Assembly: GCF_000378205.1 (NCBI RefSeq)
Contig: NZ_KB899416.1
Location: 47,983-111,982 of the forward strand
Source of the DNA: Sediminispirochaeta bajacaliforniensis DSM 16054
GTDB lineage: Bacteria; Spirochaetota; Spirochaetia; DSM-16054; Sediminispirochaetaceae
DNA length: 64,000 bases
Direction of reading: 5' to 3'
Of the stretch, positions 9,305 to 18,592 are shown in pieces (positions within the stretch are counted from its first letter, which is position 1; every line of letters starts with the position of its first letter). A model generated the notes under the pieces. The model was not told the origin of the DNA. It was given only the letters and a program-made list of their open reading frames with translations, and did not search any database. The position numbers were made by a program, and so were the translations under genes.

Positions 9305-10120
9305 GTGAAATCTGATACGAGGAAAATACGCTTGCTGCGTTACGCTATTTTGTCACTGCTGTCGCTATTGTACCTGATACCATTTCTTTACGCGATCTAT
9401 ACTTCGTTTCTCGGAAAAGCCGATATCGGGAAAATTGTTTTACCGACGAGATGGGTGCTTGAGAATTACAAGGATGTTTTTAATGCCGGTCTGGTGACGT
9501 GGTATAAAAATAGTTTGATTATGACTTCCGGTATTATTCTCGGCAATATTTTTTTTAATACCCTTGCCGGTTATGCACTGGCACGAATCAGGTTCCCGGG
9601 GAGAAATGTAATATTCTTTATTATTATTGGAACAATGATGATCTCTGGGCAAATAACAATTGTACCAATTTATATTATGTGTGTGAACCTTGGATGGATT
9701 AATACCTACAAGGCCCTCATTATTCCCTTTTTAACGAATGGAATGTTGACATTCTTTATGCGTCAATATTTTCTTTCTATTCCTGTTGAGCTGGAAGAAT
9801 CTGCACGTATCGATGGCCTGGGGCGTTTCGGAACTTTTGCCAGAATAGTACTTCCAATTTCGACCATGTCATTGGCAACTCAAATTATATTTCTTTTTCG
9901 GGATTGGTGGAACCAGCTATTATGGCCGGTAACCCTTACGAATCGGTTAAATATGTTTGTTGTTACCGCAGGATTGAATTCACTGAAGGGCCAGTATTAC
10001 GAATGGACAAATCTTTCCATGGCGGGAGTCGTGTGCGCAATACTCCCCATTATCATTATTTTTATCTTCATGCAGAAGCAATTTGCTGAAAGTATTGCAG
10101 TTGTCGGGATAAAGGGATAA
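9305..10120 (+). CDS. Sugar ABC importer, permease (MalG type)
   Basis: 271 residues starting at GTG 9305, one base after the stop of the first permease, with AGAAGGG upstream; an earlier in-frame start overlapping the first permease has no ribosome site. It has six membrane spans and the EAA loop ELEESARIDGLGRFGTFARI. The C-terminus (GIKG) is typical of MalG-type permeases. It corresponds to FrlM in the Bacillus fructosamine operon. Confidence 0.9.
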   Translation: MKSDTRKIRLLRYAILSLLSLLYLIPFLYAIYTSFLGKADIGKIVLPTRWVLENYKDVFNAGLVTWYKNSLIMTSGIILGNIFFNTLAGYALARIRFPGRNVIFFIIIGTMMISGQITIVPIYIMCVNLGWINTYKALIIPFLTNGMLTFFMRQYFLSIPVELEESARIDGLGRFGTFARIVLPISTMSLATQIIFLFRDWWNQLLWPVTLTNRLNMFVVTAGLNSLKGQYYEWTNLSMAGVVCAILPIIIIFIFMQKQFAESIAVVGIKG

Positions 10121-10162
10121 TAGAAATTTTACGCAACAAAATTTTTCACTTCAGGAGGAAAC

Positions 10163-11158
10163 ATGTATCAGAACGAGTATGCTCTTTTAGAAAAACAGTT
10201 AGGCGCTATAAAAGCCGCCTTCTCGGAGAAGCGGATAACAAGCATTTATTTTGTCGCATGTGGTGGTTCCTTGGCGACAATAGCGCCTGGAAAATACCTT
10301 GTTGACCGATTAGCCTGCAACGTGAAGACCGGCTTATATACTGCAGGAGAATTTTATGCAGATCCACCCGTTGATATTTCTGGTGAGACGTTAATAATTC
10401 TGAATTCTCAGAGTGGTAATACACAGGAAACCTGTGATGCCGCCGGTATTGCGAAGGAAAAAGGTGCTCTGCTTTTGGCGTTTACGACAAATTCTGATTC
10501 CAGGATCACTGCATTGGCCGACTATACCGTGCTGTATTATGATACTATATTATACCCTTATCCCTTGGCCCTTTCTATATTTCCGTGCGTCTGGCGAACC
10601 ATCTTCACCATCATAGATGTCTTGGAGCAGAAAACGTATAGCAAAGATGTTTTTCATGCTATGGAGCATTTGGAAGAAATTTGTGATGCTGCTTACACCG
10701 AGCATAAGCAAGAAGCAAAAAAGTTTGCCTCAATGATGCGGAATGAGAAAAATATCTACACCATCGGTGCCGGTATCGATCACTACATATCCTATGTCCT
10801 TTCGAATTGTCTTTTTATGGAGTCGCTTTGGCTTAATTCTTCGGCTGTTCATGCTGGTGAATTCTTTCATGGGGCCTTTGAGGCCTTTGACAACCGGACA
10901 GCGGTATTTGTTTTCTTGGGCTTGGGCAATACAAGATCCCTGGAACAGCGTGCGGTGATTTTTCTGCAAAGAAAGACAGAAAAACTTACGGTGCTCGATG
11001 CGAAGAGGCTTTCGCTTGACCCGGTAGCTTTTTGGTTGCGGCCATATGTAGCTCCGCTTGTTCTTAACTTTCTGGCAGCAAAATATTGTGACGAGTTGTC
11101 GTATGCAAAGGGGCATCCGATTTCATCAAGACGATACATGGGAATAGAGAAATACTGA
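10163..11158 (+). CDS. frlB: FrlB-like sugar-phosphate deglycase (SIS domains)
   Basis: 331 residues after a strong AGGAGG. It has two SIS sugar-phosphate isomerase folds. The first contains YFVACGGSLATIAPGKYLVD, YTAGEFYADPP and NSQSGNTQETCDAA, which follow the fructoselysine-6-phosphate deglycase FrlB motif by motif; the second includes SSAVHAGEFFHGAFEAFD, around the expected catalytic Glu/His. FrlB splits a phosphorylated Amadori product into glucose 6-phosphate and an amine or amino acid. The kinase that would supply its substrate is the next gene, four bases on. GlmS-type or AgaS-type SIS enzymes are the alternatives, but both similarity and context favour FrlB. Confidence 0.78.
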   Translation: MYQNEYALLEKQLGAIKAAFSEKRITSIYFVACGGSLATIAPGKYLVDRLACNVKTGLYTAGEFYADPPVDISGETLIILNSQSGNTQETCDAAGIAKEKGALLLAFTTNSDSRITALADYTVLYYDTILYPYPLALSIFPCVWRTIFTIIDVLEQKTYSKDVFHAMEHLEEICDAAYTEHKQEAKKFASMMRNEKNIYTIGAGIDHYISYVLSNCLFMESLWLNSSAVHAGEFFHGAFEAFDNRTAVFVFLGLGNTRSLEQRAVIFLQRKTEKLTVLDAKRLSLDPVAFWLRPYVAPLVLNFLAAKYCDELSYAKGHPISSRRYMGIEKY

Positions 11159-11162
11159 GCTT

Positions 11163-11999
11163 ATGAACATCATTGGAGTAGGCGACAGCGTATTAGATGA
11201 ATATGTCGATTTTGATATTATGTATCCCGGTGGGAACTCGGTCAATGTTCCGGTCTTGGCGAAGCGATGCGGAGCTGTTCAATCTGCATATATCGGAATA
11301 CTAGGAAATGATTATCCCGGAACCTGTTTTCGTGAAAGCCTGACAAACGAGGGGATTGATATCTCAAGACTTAGGGTTGTGTACGGTCAAACGGCAAGAA
11401 ATAAAGTCCATATCGACGGTAATGGCGACAGAAAATTTATCGGGAACAATGGGTGCGACGTTGCCCAAAAGATGCTTACGCTAACGTTAAATGATAACGA
11501 TATAACGTGTATACGTGCCTATGATATTTTGCATACAAGTTTTCATAGCGAGATCGATGAAATCTTGCATAAAGTTGTTGGAAAGGTAAGAGTTTCACTC
11601 GATTTCTCAGATGCATATGATGAGCAGGCTTTATCTGCATATTGTGGCATGGTCGACTTTGCCTTTTTATCGGCCGGGAAGTATAGTGAACGGGAAGCGG
11701 AGCACTATGCTGGTTATGCGTTAGAATGCGGAGCGAAAACAGTTGTCTTGACAAAAGGAATACGGGGATCGTTAATCCTGACAAGAAATCAAAAACATTC
11801 CGAACATGCCGTTCCTGTCGAGCCGAAGGATACGCTTGGGGCCGGCGATGCATATATTGCTTCGTTTCTTCGTCATTTTTTTGATAGTAGCGGAAATATT
11901 GAGTTAGCGGCTCAGCAAGCCAGTAAATTTGCTTCTTTATCGTGTTTGTCGTCCGGAGCCTTTGGGTATCCAATCAACCTGACGAAAACTATGGGATAA
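11163..11999 (+). CDS. frlD: FrlD-like fructosamine kinase (PfkB family)
   Basis: 278 residues, PfkB/ribokinase fold. N-terminal signature GVGDSVLDEYVDFDIMYPGGN (GN sugar-binding pair) and C-terminal DTLGAGDAYIASFL with the catalytic Asp. It shares with FrlD a short N-terminus, the DFSDAYDEQ stretch in the middle and the FAFLSAG-type region (here FAFLSAGKYSE). It would phosphorylate the imported fructosamine at C6 before FrlB. It ends the operon; copy A of the structured repeat and a terminator follow. Confidence 0.78.
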   Translation: MNIIGVGDSVLDEYVDFDIMYPGGNSVNVPVLAKRCGAVQSAYIGILGNDYPGTCFRESLTNEGIDISRLRVVYGQTARNKVHIDGNGDRKFIGNNGCDVAQKMLTLTLNDNDITCIRAYDILHTSFHSEIDEILHKVVGKVRVSLDFSDAYDEQALSAYCGMVDFAFLSAGKYSEREAEHYAGYALECGAKTVVLTKGIRGSLILTRNQKHSEHAVPVEPKDTLGAGDAYIASFLRHFFDSSGNIELAAQQASKFASLSCLSSGAFGYPINLTKTMG

Positions 12000-12050
12000 T
12001 CAAATGGTCTATTGCAATGCGTTTTCACCTTTGAAAGAACATTTTTACGG

Positions 12051-12142
12051 GGGTCCGGGGCGAAGCCCCGGAGAAGGGGGTGCGGCGAGATCACCGGGGA
12101 CGAAGGACCCGGAAGCTCGCCGCAGGGGGAAGGCTTTCCCCC
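12051..12142. repeat. Structured dispersed repeat, copy A
   Basis: About 92 bp that recur at 55882-55970. Three stems can be drawn: CCGGGGC/GCCCCGG (12055-12071); GCGGCGAG (12082-12089) with CTCGCCGC (12116-12123) enclosing CCGGG/CCCGG (12094-12112); and GGGGGAA/TTTCCCCC (12125-12142). In the other copy one base pair of the long outer stem is swapped (GCGCCGAG/CTCGGCGC), so the pairing, rather than the exact sequence, is kept. It lies between the kinase stop and a terminator and contains no gene. I do not recognise the family. Confidence 0.8.
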
Positions 12143-12185
12143 ACCAGAAAAGAAAGGGGAAAAATTCTTTCTGAGTGTGTTACCG

Positions 12186-12207
12186 CCACCGGGAACGGGT
12201 GGTTTTT
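12186..12207 (+). terminator. Rho-independent terminator after the frl-type operon
   Basis: CCACC (12186-12190) pairs with GGTGG (12198-12202) and is followed by TTTTT. The stem is short but the T-run is clear. It lies downstream of repeat copy A and 45 bp before the next gene. Confidence 0.6.
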
Positions 12208-12251
12208 AGCTATGGTATCTACATCATCCCATATGTGGAAAGGAGAAAACC

Positions 12252-13397
12252 ATGCTAAAACGAATTGCGACACTTCTACTTATCCTGGGAATTGGCGTCA
12301 TGCCGGTGGCCGCCTACGAGGGGCTATCGGTATCAACTGCGTTTCCGTCGATTCATATTTCCGATACCGGAATGATCACCTTCGATCTGAAGGTCCACAA
12401 CTATGGACTTTCACCGCAGCGGGTCAATTTGTCGGTAACACGTATGCCAAAGGGGTGGGATCACCTTTTTGTCGGTGGCGGCGGTATTGTGGATGCGGTG
12501 TTTACGGAACCGGATCAGAGTACCCAGGTTCAGTTATGGGTGACCCCTCCTGCGGATGTTGCAGCGGGAAACTACGATATCGTTGTCCGGGCCCAGGGGC
12601 GTGATGGAAGTTTTTCTCTGCCCCTGACGATCCGCACCGGCGGCGTTCTTCCCGAGCGTCTCTCCCTTGACGCCGATCTTCCTTCGGTCAAGGGCACTCC
12701 CAAGGCGGAGTTTTCGTATGAAGTGGAATTGAAAAATAATAGTGCGGGCCAGGTCCTGGTGAATCTCGATGCTGCTGCTCCAAAGGGGTTTCAGGTTGTG
12801 TTTACCGAAAACTACGGCGACAAGGAGCTTTCGACGATTCCGATAGAGGGGGGCAAGAGTAAGAAGATAAAAGTGAAGGTGAAGCCGCCTCAGGGGGTTG
12901 CCGAGGGCAGCTACGAGATTAACGTGGTTGCCAAGTCCCAGAGTGCCGAGGCTGAGACAACGCTTTCGATGGAGATCAAGGGGCAGCCCGAACTGAATAT
13001 TGCTGGTCCGGAAGGAAGGCTTTCGGGGTCGGCGGTTGCTGGCCGGGATACGGTCTTTGATCTGACATTGAAAAATAGCGGAAGTGCTGCGGCAAAGAAT
13101 ATCAAGCTTTCGGGCTCCGGCCCAAGGAGTTGGAATGTCAAGTTCTCTCCGGAGACGGTGGATGAAGTGGCGGCTGGAGAGAGTGTGAATGTAAAGGCAA
13201 CGGTCCGTCCCTCTTCGGAGGCGATTAGCGGGGATTACAATGTGAGCTTGCGTGGATCCAGCGATGTGGGCAGTTTTTCCGAGACGTTCCGCATTACCGT
13301 TCGGACCTCGACCTTGTGGGGGATTGTCGCCATTCTTATTATTGCCGCGGCGGCGGTGGTGCTGGTAACTGCAGTCCGGAAATTCGGGCGTCGTTAG
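12252..13397 (+). CDS. Exported NEW3-domain protein with C-terminal membrane anchor
   Basis: 381 residues. A signal peptide (first ~21 residues, [21 protein letters not shown]) is followed by three repeated beta-sandwich units of the alpha-galactosidase-associated NEW3 kind: about 25-130 ([20 protein letters not shown]), 135-240 ([20 protein letters not shown]) and 250-350 ([20 protein letters not shown]). One transmembrane helix near 352-372 and a basic tail (RKFGRR) finish the protein. Similar proteins are often encoded beside ABC-2 exporters, as here, where the ATPase gene begins 11 bp later. The exact role is unknown; a periplasmic accessory or sensor domain for the exporter is a reasonable guess. 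GGAAAGGAG lies just upstream of the start. Confidence 0.8.
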   Translation: MLKRIATLLLILGIGVMPVAAYEGLSVSTAFPSIHISDTGMITFDLKVHNYGLSPQRVNLSVTRMPKGWDHLFVGGGGIVDAVFTEPDQSTQVQLWVTPPADVAAGNYDIVVRAQGRDGSFSLPLTIRTGGVLPERLSLDADLPSVKGTPKAEFSYEVELKNNSAGQVLVNLDAAAPKGFQVVFTENYGDKELSTIPIEGGKSKKIKVKVKPPQGVAEGSYEINVVAKSQSAEAETTLSMEIKGQPELNIAGPEGRLSGSAVAGRDTVFDLTLKNSGSAAAKNIKLSGSGPRSWNVKFSPETVDEVAAGESVNVKATVRPSSEAISGDYNVSLRGSSDVGSFSETFRITVRTSTLWGIVAILIIAAAAVVLVTAVRKFGRR

Positions 13398-13408
13398 GGG
13401 GCGTGCCG

Positions 13409-14359
13409 ATGGACGATAGTAGTGTATTAACGATACGGCAGGCGCGGAAACAGTACGGCAACGGTTGTGTGGCGGTCGATGACCTTTCCCTCTCCCTCGG
13501 CAGGGGAGAGGTGTTTGGCTTACTCGGGCCAAATGGTTCGGGAAAGACGACCACGATTTTGATGCTCCTCGGCCTGACCGAACCGACGAGCGGCAGCGTC
13601 GATATGTTGGGGTTTGATCCCCTGCGTTCTCCTCTGGAGATTAAGCGGCGGGTGGCCTATATGCCCGATACCATCGGATTCTACGATGAGCTTAGCGCTT
13701 TTGAGAACCTCGATTATACGGCCCGATTCCTTGGCCTTGATGCCGACGCGCGTCGCGGCAGGATCGAGGAGAGTATCAAGAAGATGCATCTTGAAGAGCG
13801 CATGTACGACAAGGTGAGTACCTTTTCCCACGGCATGCGTCGTCGCCTGGGGCTTGCGGAGGTGCTTGTCAAAAAGCCGGAGATTGCGGTGCTTGATGAA
13901 CCAACTCAGGGCCTGGATCCCGAGAGCGCCGCGGAATTTCTTGATTTGATTCTGGAACTAAAGCAACGTGAGGGTATTACCATCCTTCTCTCTTCCCACC
14001 TGCTCAACCAGGTCCAGGCGGTCTGCGACCGCGTCGGACTCTTTTCCGCAGGGAGGCTCCTGGTCTGTGGTGCGGTAGATGAGCTTGCGGCAGGGATTTT
14101 CGGAGGGAGCGTAAGCACCTTCCTGAAGGCCGGTCCGGATGACCTGAGCGAGACCCTCCGCAGGGTTGAGGGGGTGAGCAGTGTGGAGCGCCATGCCGAC
14201 GGTTCCTACCGCATCGAGAGCAGCGGCGAGGTTCGCCCCGCATTGGCCGAGGCCGTTGTGGCGGGGGGAGGAAAGATCTATGAGCTCTCCAGCAGCGAGC
14301 ATGACCTCGACTCGATTTACCGGGCATATTATAAGGAGGTCTCCCATGCGGCGGCGTGA
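13409..14359 (+). CDS. ABC exporter ATPase (ABC-2 type)
   Basis: 316 residues from ATG 13409 (TAGGGGG upstream; GTG 13403 is an in-frame alternative). Walker [13 protein letters not shown], signature [15 protein letters not shown] (here the degenerate SHGMR instead of LSGGQ), Walker [17 protein letters not shown] and H-loop SSHLL are all present. The SHGM signature is typical of the CcmA/NatA/GldA-like ATPases that work with ABC-2 permeases. The C-terminal 80 residues are the usual small regulatory domain. It overlaps the permease gene by 14 bp. Confidence 0.93.
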   Translation: MDDSSVLTIRQARKQYGNGCVAVDDLSLSLGRGEVFGLLGPNGSGKTTTILMLLGLTEPTSGSVDMLGFDPLRSPLEIKRRVAYMPDTIGFYDELSAFENLDYTARFLGLDADARRGRIEESIKKMHLEERMYDKVSTFSHGMRRRLGLAEVLVKKPEIAVLDEPTQGLDPESAAEFLDLILELKQREGITILLSSHLLNQVQAVCDRVGLFSAGRLLVCGAVDELAAGIFGGSVSTFLKAGPDDLSETLRRVEGVSSVERHADGSYRIESSGEVRPALAEAVVAGGGKIYELSSSEHDLDSIYRAYYKEVSHAAA

Positions 14360-15287
14360 AGGTTCTGCTTTGACAGGGCTCAGGGTGGTCTTTACCAAGG
14401 AGCTGGAAGATTATACCGGGAGCATTCGTATGATCATCCTCATTGCGCTGATTCTGCTTACCGCAACGGCAAGCCTCTACAGCGCAACCCGGACCATCAG
14501 ATCGCTGGTGGGAGAGGATCCTTTTCTGCTTCTCCGTCTATTCACCATCTCCTCGAATCCGATTCCCTCTTTTGCGGCCTTTCTTGGCTTCTTGGTGCCT
14601 CTCGTTGGTATTGCCCTTGGCTTCGATGCCGTCAACAGTGAATTTCAGAAGAAGACCCTGGGACGAATTTTGTCCCAGCCTATATACCGGGATGCCTTGC
14701 TTTTCGGAAAGGCTTTGGGGGCTTTGACTGCCTTGGCCATTGTGCTGCTTGCATTGTGGCTTTTGGTGATCGGCAGTGCGATGCTCTTTCTTGGAATTCC
14801 TCCCTCTGCCGAGCAGGTGGCCCGGGCGTTATCGTTTTATGTGCTGACGCTTTTATATGCGGCGGTGTGGTTTGTTCTGGCCATGCTCTTTTCCGTTCTC
14901 TTTCGCCAACCCGCGACATCGGCACTGGTTTCCATCGCCTTCTGGCTGCTTTTTACCGTTTTCTGGCCGCTGATTACGAGTATCGTTACTCAAGCCATGG
15001 CCGGTGGACTCGATCAGCTGCATCTTGCCAGGCTTCAGCAGGGAATTTCACGTGTATCCCCAAACACGCTTTACGGGGAGGCAACCCTTGCCTTGCTCAA
15101 TCCGTCGACGCGGGCTCTGGGGCCGGTGATGTTCTCCCAGCTGGAGGGGGCGGTGATGGGATCGCCGCTTCCTTTCGGACAGAGTCTTTTGTTGCTCTGG
15201 CCCCAGGTGTCGGCATTGATCGCCGCCAGCCTTCTGGTGTTTACCGGCGCTTATGTCGGTTTTCAGAGACGGGAGATTCGGACCTGA
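14346..15287 (+). CDS. ABC-2 type permease
   Basis: 313 residues from ATG 14346, preceded by AAGGAGG inside the 3' end of the ATPase gene. About six hydrophobic segments, with [27 protein letters not shown] between the second and third, the loop typical of ABC-2/NosY-type permeases. Together with the ATPase and the NEW3 protein it forms a three-gene export or membrane-remodelling system; the substrate cannot be deduced. Confidence 0.88.
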   Translation: MRRREGSALTGLRVVFTKELEDYTGSIRMIILIALILLTATASLYSATRTIRSLVGEDPFLLLRLFTISSNPIPSFAAFLGFLVPLVGIALGFDAVNSEFQKKTLGRILSQPIYRDALLFGKALGALTALAIVLLALWLLVIGSAMLFLGIPPSAEQVARALSFYVLTLLYAAVWFVLAMLFSVLFRQPATSALVSIAFWLLFTVFWPLITSIVTQAMAGGLDQLHLARLQQGISRVSPNTLYGEATLALLNPSTRALGPVMFSQLEGAVMGSPLPFGQSLLLLWPQVSALIAASLLVFTGAYVGFQRREIRT

Positions 15288-15309
15288 TGGTGTAAGAACA
15301 AGTTGCAAT

Positions 15310-15346
15310 GCCTCCTCTCCCGTTTGTTATGTATGGGAGAGGAGGC
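15310..15346 (+). terminator. Strong hairpin after the ABC-2 operon
   Basis: A perfect 12-bp inverted repeat, GCCTCCTCTCCC (15310-15321) and GGGAGAGGAGGC (15335-15346), with a 13-base loop. There is no long T-run after it, so it may end or protect the mRNA rather than act as a classical terminator. Confidence 0.5.
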
Positions 15347-15487
15347 CCTCCTGCCCCAAAATAAACCTGGACATAAATCTGCTTTTTTCCTATAACTATC
15401 CTGTTGTCCGTTACGCTTGCCATTCGAAAATGTTCTTGAATGCGGATCGCCTTTATTTCTTTCACACATGTACTGAGGAGAAAAATC

Positions 15488-17644
15488 ATGATTGGATTAG
15501 TTGCTGTCGCGGTTATTGCCGCGCTCTCTTTTGCCCTGGTGAATTTCTATGCAGTAAAGAAAAAGGATCCGGGCACCGAAGCAATGAAGGAAATTGCCGG
15601 TGCCATCCAGGAGGGGGCCGATGCCTTCCTGAAACATGAATATAAAGTGATTTTTCTAATTGTCTTATTAATTGCCGCCACGCTTCTTTTGGTGGTTTCC
15701 TGGCAGTCCGGGCTTGCCTTCTTGTTAGGAGCAACTATGAGCGGTACCGCCGGTTGGGTCGGTATGCGTATCGCCACGATCGCCAATGTCAGGGTTTCCA
15801 ACAAGGCGCGGGAGACCCGCAATCTCGGTGCTACCCTGAAGATCGCCTTTCAGGGCGGAAGTGTCATGGGCCTCTGCGTCGGCGGTTTTGCTCTTCTGGG
15901 CCTTCTGATCGTCTATATCGTTTTCGGAAAGGTGATGGGGCAGGCACATGCCGATTCTCTGGTAATTCATAAAAACTGGCTTGGAATCAGCGACATTCCC
16001 TTTACCATGACCGTTTCCTGTTATGCCCTCGGCTGTTCGATCATTGCGATGTTCAACAGGGTAGGGGGAGGCATCTACACCAAGGCGGCCGATATGGGAG
16101 CCGATCTGGTCGGAAAGACAGAAGCCGGTATTCCCGAGGACGATCCCCGTAACCCGGCGACCATCGCCGATAATGTGGGGGACAATGTCGGCGATGTTGC
16201 AGGTTTGGGATCGGACCTGTTGGAGAGTTTTATCGGAGCGCTTATCTCCAGCATCGTACTGGCCGCATACATGTATTACACGGGGTTGAAGACCGGCGAC
16301 GTCATCGATTTCCACCTGGTTTCCAGGATGATGGAGTATCCGATTCTTGTCGCTGCGGTGGGACTGCTTTCCTGTGTTATCGGGATTTTGATGCTTGTGG
16401 TGAAAAAGCCCTCCGACAATCCGCACCGGGAATTGAATGCAACTACCTGGATCTCTGCCGTTCTTACCATCCTCTCCAGCGGCTTCGTGACCTGGTTGCT
16501 GTTCCGGGGAGAAGATGTTGCTCAGGTCGGTTTTCGTGCCGGGTTCATGTCGCCCTGGATTGCCGCGATTTTTGGAATCATCAGCGGCATCATCATCGGA
16601 CAGATGGCCGAGTACTATACCAGTTACGATTATAAGCCCACCCAGGGCATCGCTGCGGCATCCCGTGAGGGAACGGCTCTGACCATCACCGAGGGGATGG
16701 CCGTGGGAATGGGCTCTGTTTTCTTTCCTGTGCTGATTCTTGCCGTTGCGACGATTGCCGCAAATACCGTGGCCGGACTCTACGGAGTGGCCATGGCTGC
16801 TATCGGTATGCTCTCCTTTGTGGCCGCTACGGTATCGGTGGATACCTACGGTCCCATTGCGGACAACGCCGGAGGGATCAGTGAGATGGCGAAGCTTGAT
16901 CCTGAAGTTCGTGAGATTACAGACAAACTTGACTCGGTAGGCAATACCACGGCTGCCATCGGCAAGGGGTTTGCCATCGGCAGCGCCGCCTTTGCCGCCT
17001 TGAGCCTCTTTGCCTCTTTTCTCTACGCCCAAGGGGGAGAAAATATTACAAAGGATTTTTCCCTTGTCCTCAACATGATCAATACCCTGACCCTTGCCGG
17101 GGCCATCGTAGGCGCGGCCCTGCCCTGGCTTTTTTCCGGTATCCTCATCGAGGCTGTTGCAAAGGCTGCAAGTGCCATGGTTACGGAGGTCCGCAGACAG
17201 TTCCACGAGATCCCCGGTATTCTCAGCGGTGAGGCAAAACCCGATTATCGTCAGTGTATTTCGATCTCTTCGGCCGGAGCTCTTCGGGAAATGAAGAAAC
17301 CGGCTCTGATCGCCGTAACCATGCCCTTAATCTGCGGCTTTATCTTCGGCCCTGAATTCGTCGGCGGGCTGCTTATCGGCACGACCCTTTCGTCGATCAT
17401 GCTGGCTCTTTACACCGCTAATGCCGGTGGTGCCTGGGACAATGGGAAAAAGTACATTGAGAACGGACATCACGGTGGAAAGGGCTCGGAGGCACACAAG
17501 GCCGCGGTCGTCGGCGATACCGTGGGAGATCCTCTGAAGGATACCGTCGGCCCCTCTCTCGATATCCTTATCAAGATCATGTCGGTGGTTTCTTTGATTT
17601 TTGTATCGATCTTCGGAAAATACAATCTTTTTGGTCTTTTTTAG
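15488..17644 (+). CDS. hppA: Membrane-bound ion-translocating pyrophosphatase
   Basis: 718 residues from ATG 15488 after GAGGAG (the open frame extends upstream without a ribosome site). It couples pyrophosphate hydrolysis to pumping of H+ or Na+ across the cytoplasmic membrane. The active-site block GGGIYTKAADMGADLVGK and EDDPRNPATIADNVGDNVGD lie at about 200-240, and the C-terminal block DTVGDPLKDTVGPSLDILIK near 675-695. GNTTAAIGKGFAIGSAAF has Ala where K+-independent enzymes have Lys, so it should be K+-dependent. DLLESF has the Glu position shared by Na+ pumps and some K+-dependent H+ pumps, so the ion is undecided. A strong terminator follows. Confidence 0.97.
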   Translation: MIGLVAVAVIAALSFALVNFYAVKKKDPGTEAMKEIAGAIQEGADAFLKHEYKVIFLIVLLIAATLLLVVSWQSGLAFLLGATMSGTAGWVGMRIATIANVRVSNKARETRNLGATLKIAFQGGSVMGLCVGGFALLGLLIVYIVFGKVMGQAHADSLVIHKNWLGISDIPFTMTVSCYALGCSIIAMFNRVGGGIYTKAADMGADLVGKTEAGIPEDDPRNPATIADNVGDNVGDVAGLGSDLLESFIGALISSIVLAAYMYYTGLKTGDVIDFHLVSRMMEYPILVAAVGLLSCVIGILMLVVKKPSDNPHRELNATTWISAVLTILSSGFVTWLLFRGEDVAQVGFRAGFMSPWIAAIFGIISGIIIGQMAEYYTSYDYKPTQGIAAASREGTALTITEGMAVGMGSVFFPVLILAVATIAANTVAGLYGVAMAAIGMLSFVAATVSVDTYGPIADNAGGISEMAKLDPEVREITDKLDSVGNTTAAIGKGFAIGSAAFAALSLFASFLYAQGGENITKDFSLVLNMINTLTLAGAIVGAALPWLFSGILIEAVAKAASAMVTEVRRQFHEIPGILSGEAKPDYRQCISISSAGALREMKKPALIAVTMPLICGFIFGPEFVGGLLIGTTLSSIMLALYTANAGGAWDNGKKYIENGHHGGKGSEAHKAAVVGDTVGDPLKDTVGPSLDILIKIMSVVSLIFVSIFGKYNLFGLF

Positions 17645-17675
17645 ACCGTTTTGTTGCTATCAGGCGTACGGAAAA

Positions 17676-17706
17676 GGGTCGGCCGTTTTGGGGCCGGCCC
17701 TTTTTT
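17676..17706 (+). terminator. Rho-independent terminator of hppA
   Basis: GGGTCGGCC (17676-17684) pairs with GGCCGGCCC (17692-17700), followed by six T. Confidence 0.9.
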
Positions 17707-17806
17707 GCCATATCTATGATGAAATTTCAATTTCCTCATGAAGATATCGCGTATATAATGATGATAGAAAGTATTTCTTTCGCATCCCCGAGTAGAGGAG
17801 GAGCGT

Positions 17807-18577
17807 ATGGCTAATTACTATTATCTGACAGTGTATCCTATGGAAGCTCTTATTGTCTCTGAGCTTGATCCCGAGCAGTTTGCCTCATACATGGCAAACG
17901 GTACGAGAAAGGGTTCGGCAGAGGATCTGATGTTCATCGAGGTTCGGGAGAACTTCAGTGATGTATTCGACTGGGAGTATGCGCGGCAGCGTTGCGTACC
18001 CCATAGCGACGGTAGAGCGAAGAATTCGGTATATCTCGGGGTATACAGAATTCTCGAACATGCCTCTCTGGATGTGCTGGGTGATTTGTACCTGGTAACC
18101 CGTGACGGCAGATCCTTGCGGATAGCTAAAGAGGCCTACACAGAGCCCAAACTCTGGAAGGGATTTGCCCTCTACAAGGAGCTGTGCCCTGTATCGCCCC
18201 TTGTTGTCAGCGCCCTCAATCCAAAGCACTTCGGTCAATATATGACAAGTCCGAAAAATAAGGTCATGATTCCCACTTTGGTATATGCCTCCCTGAAGGT
18301 GATCGATCTGGAAGATCGTGAAAATACCGGGAATGTCGGCGGGCTTTACGATCACAACATCGAACATCTGAAGTCTTGTATCAACGACCTTACATCCGGG
18401 AAAGGAAAGATGACCAAGGTGGTGGACCGTTCCTATTCCGCCGTCTTCAGCTATCAGGTCATTAGAGAAGGGATCTATGTCGCTTCGAATGAAGAGGTGG
18501 TTTTTTATCCCATGCCGGACCGTGAAACCCTCAAACAGCAGCACTATGACTGGGCACGTTCGGCTTTGATATTCTAG
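17807..18577 (+). CDS. Conserved-looking protein of unknown function with internal duplication
   Basis: 256 residues after GAGGAGGAG, with TATAAT at 17754-17759 as a possible -10. I do not recognise the family. It has no signal peptide or membrane span. The two halves resemble each other: residues 14-46 (ALIVSELDPEQFASYMANG) and about 130-165 (PLVVSALNPKHFGQYMTSP), both followed by a similar beta-rich stretch. This points to a duplicated domain of roughly 110-120 residues. It is flanked by a terminator on the left and a converging phosphatase gene on the right, so it is probably transcribed alone. Confidence 0.8.
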   Translation: MANYYYLTVYPMEALIVSELDPEQFASYMANGTRKGSAEDLMFIEVRENFSDVFDWEYARQRCVPHSDGRAKNSVYLGVYRILEHASLDVLGDLYLVTRDGRSLRIAKEAYTEPKLWKGFALYKELCPVSPLVVSALNPKHFGQYMTSPKNKVMIPTLVYASLKVIDLEDRENTGNVGGLYDHNIEHLKSCINDLTSGKGKMTKVVDRSYSAVFSYQVIREGIYVASNEEVVFYPMPDRETLKQQHYDWARSALIF

Positions 18578-18592
18578 TCGGTTTCCATCGCT

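Noticed and set aside
12534-13532. 332-codon minus-strand frame across the NEW3 and ATPase genes
   Set aside because: Spans two real genes on the other strand and has an Arg/His-rich composition typical of shadows.
15725-17206. 493-codon open frame antisense to the pyrophosphatase gene
   Set aside because: The plus strand encodes a complete, well-conserved pyrophosphatase; the antisense protein is low-complexity Gly/His/Asp-rich, as expected from a shadow frame.
15488-17644. Assigning the pyrophosphatase as a Na+ pump
   Set aside because: The visible residues allow K+ dependence to be called but not the pumped ion; the decisive helix positions would need an alignment.
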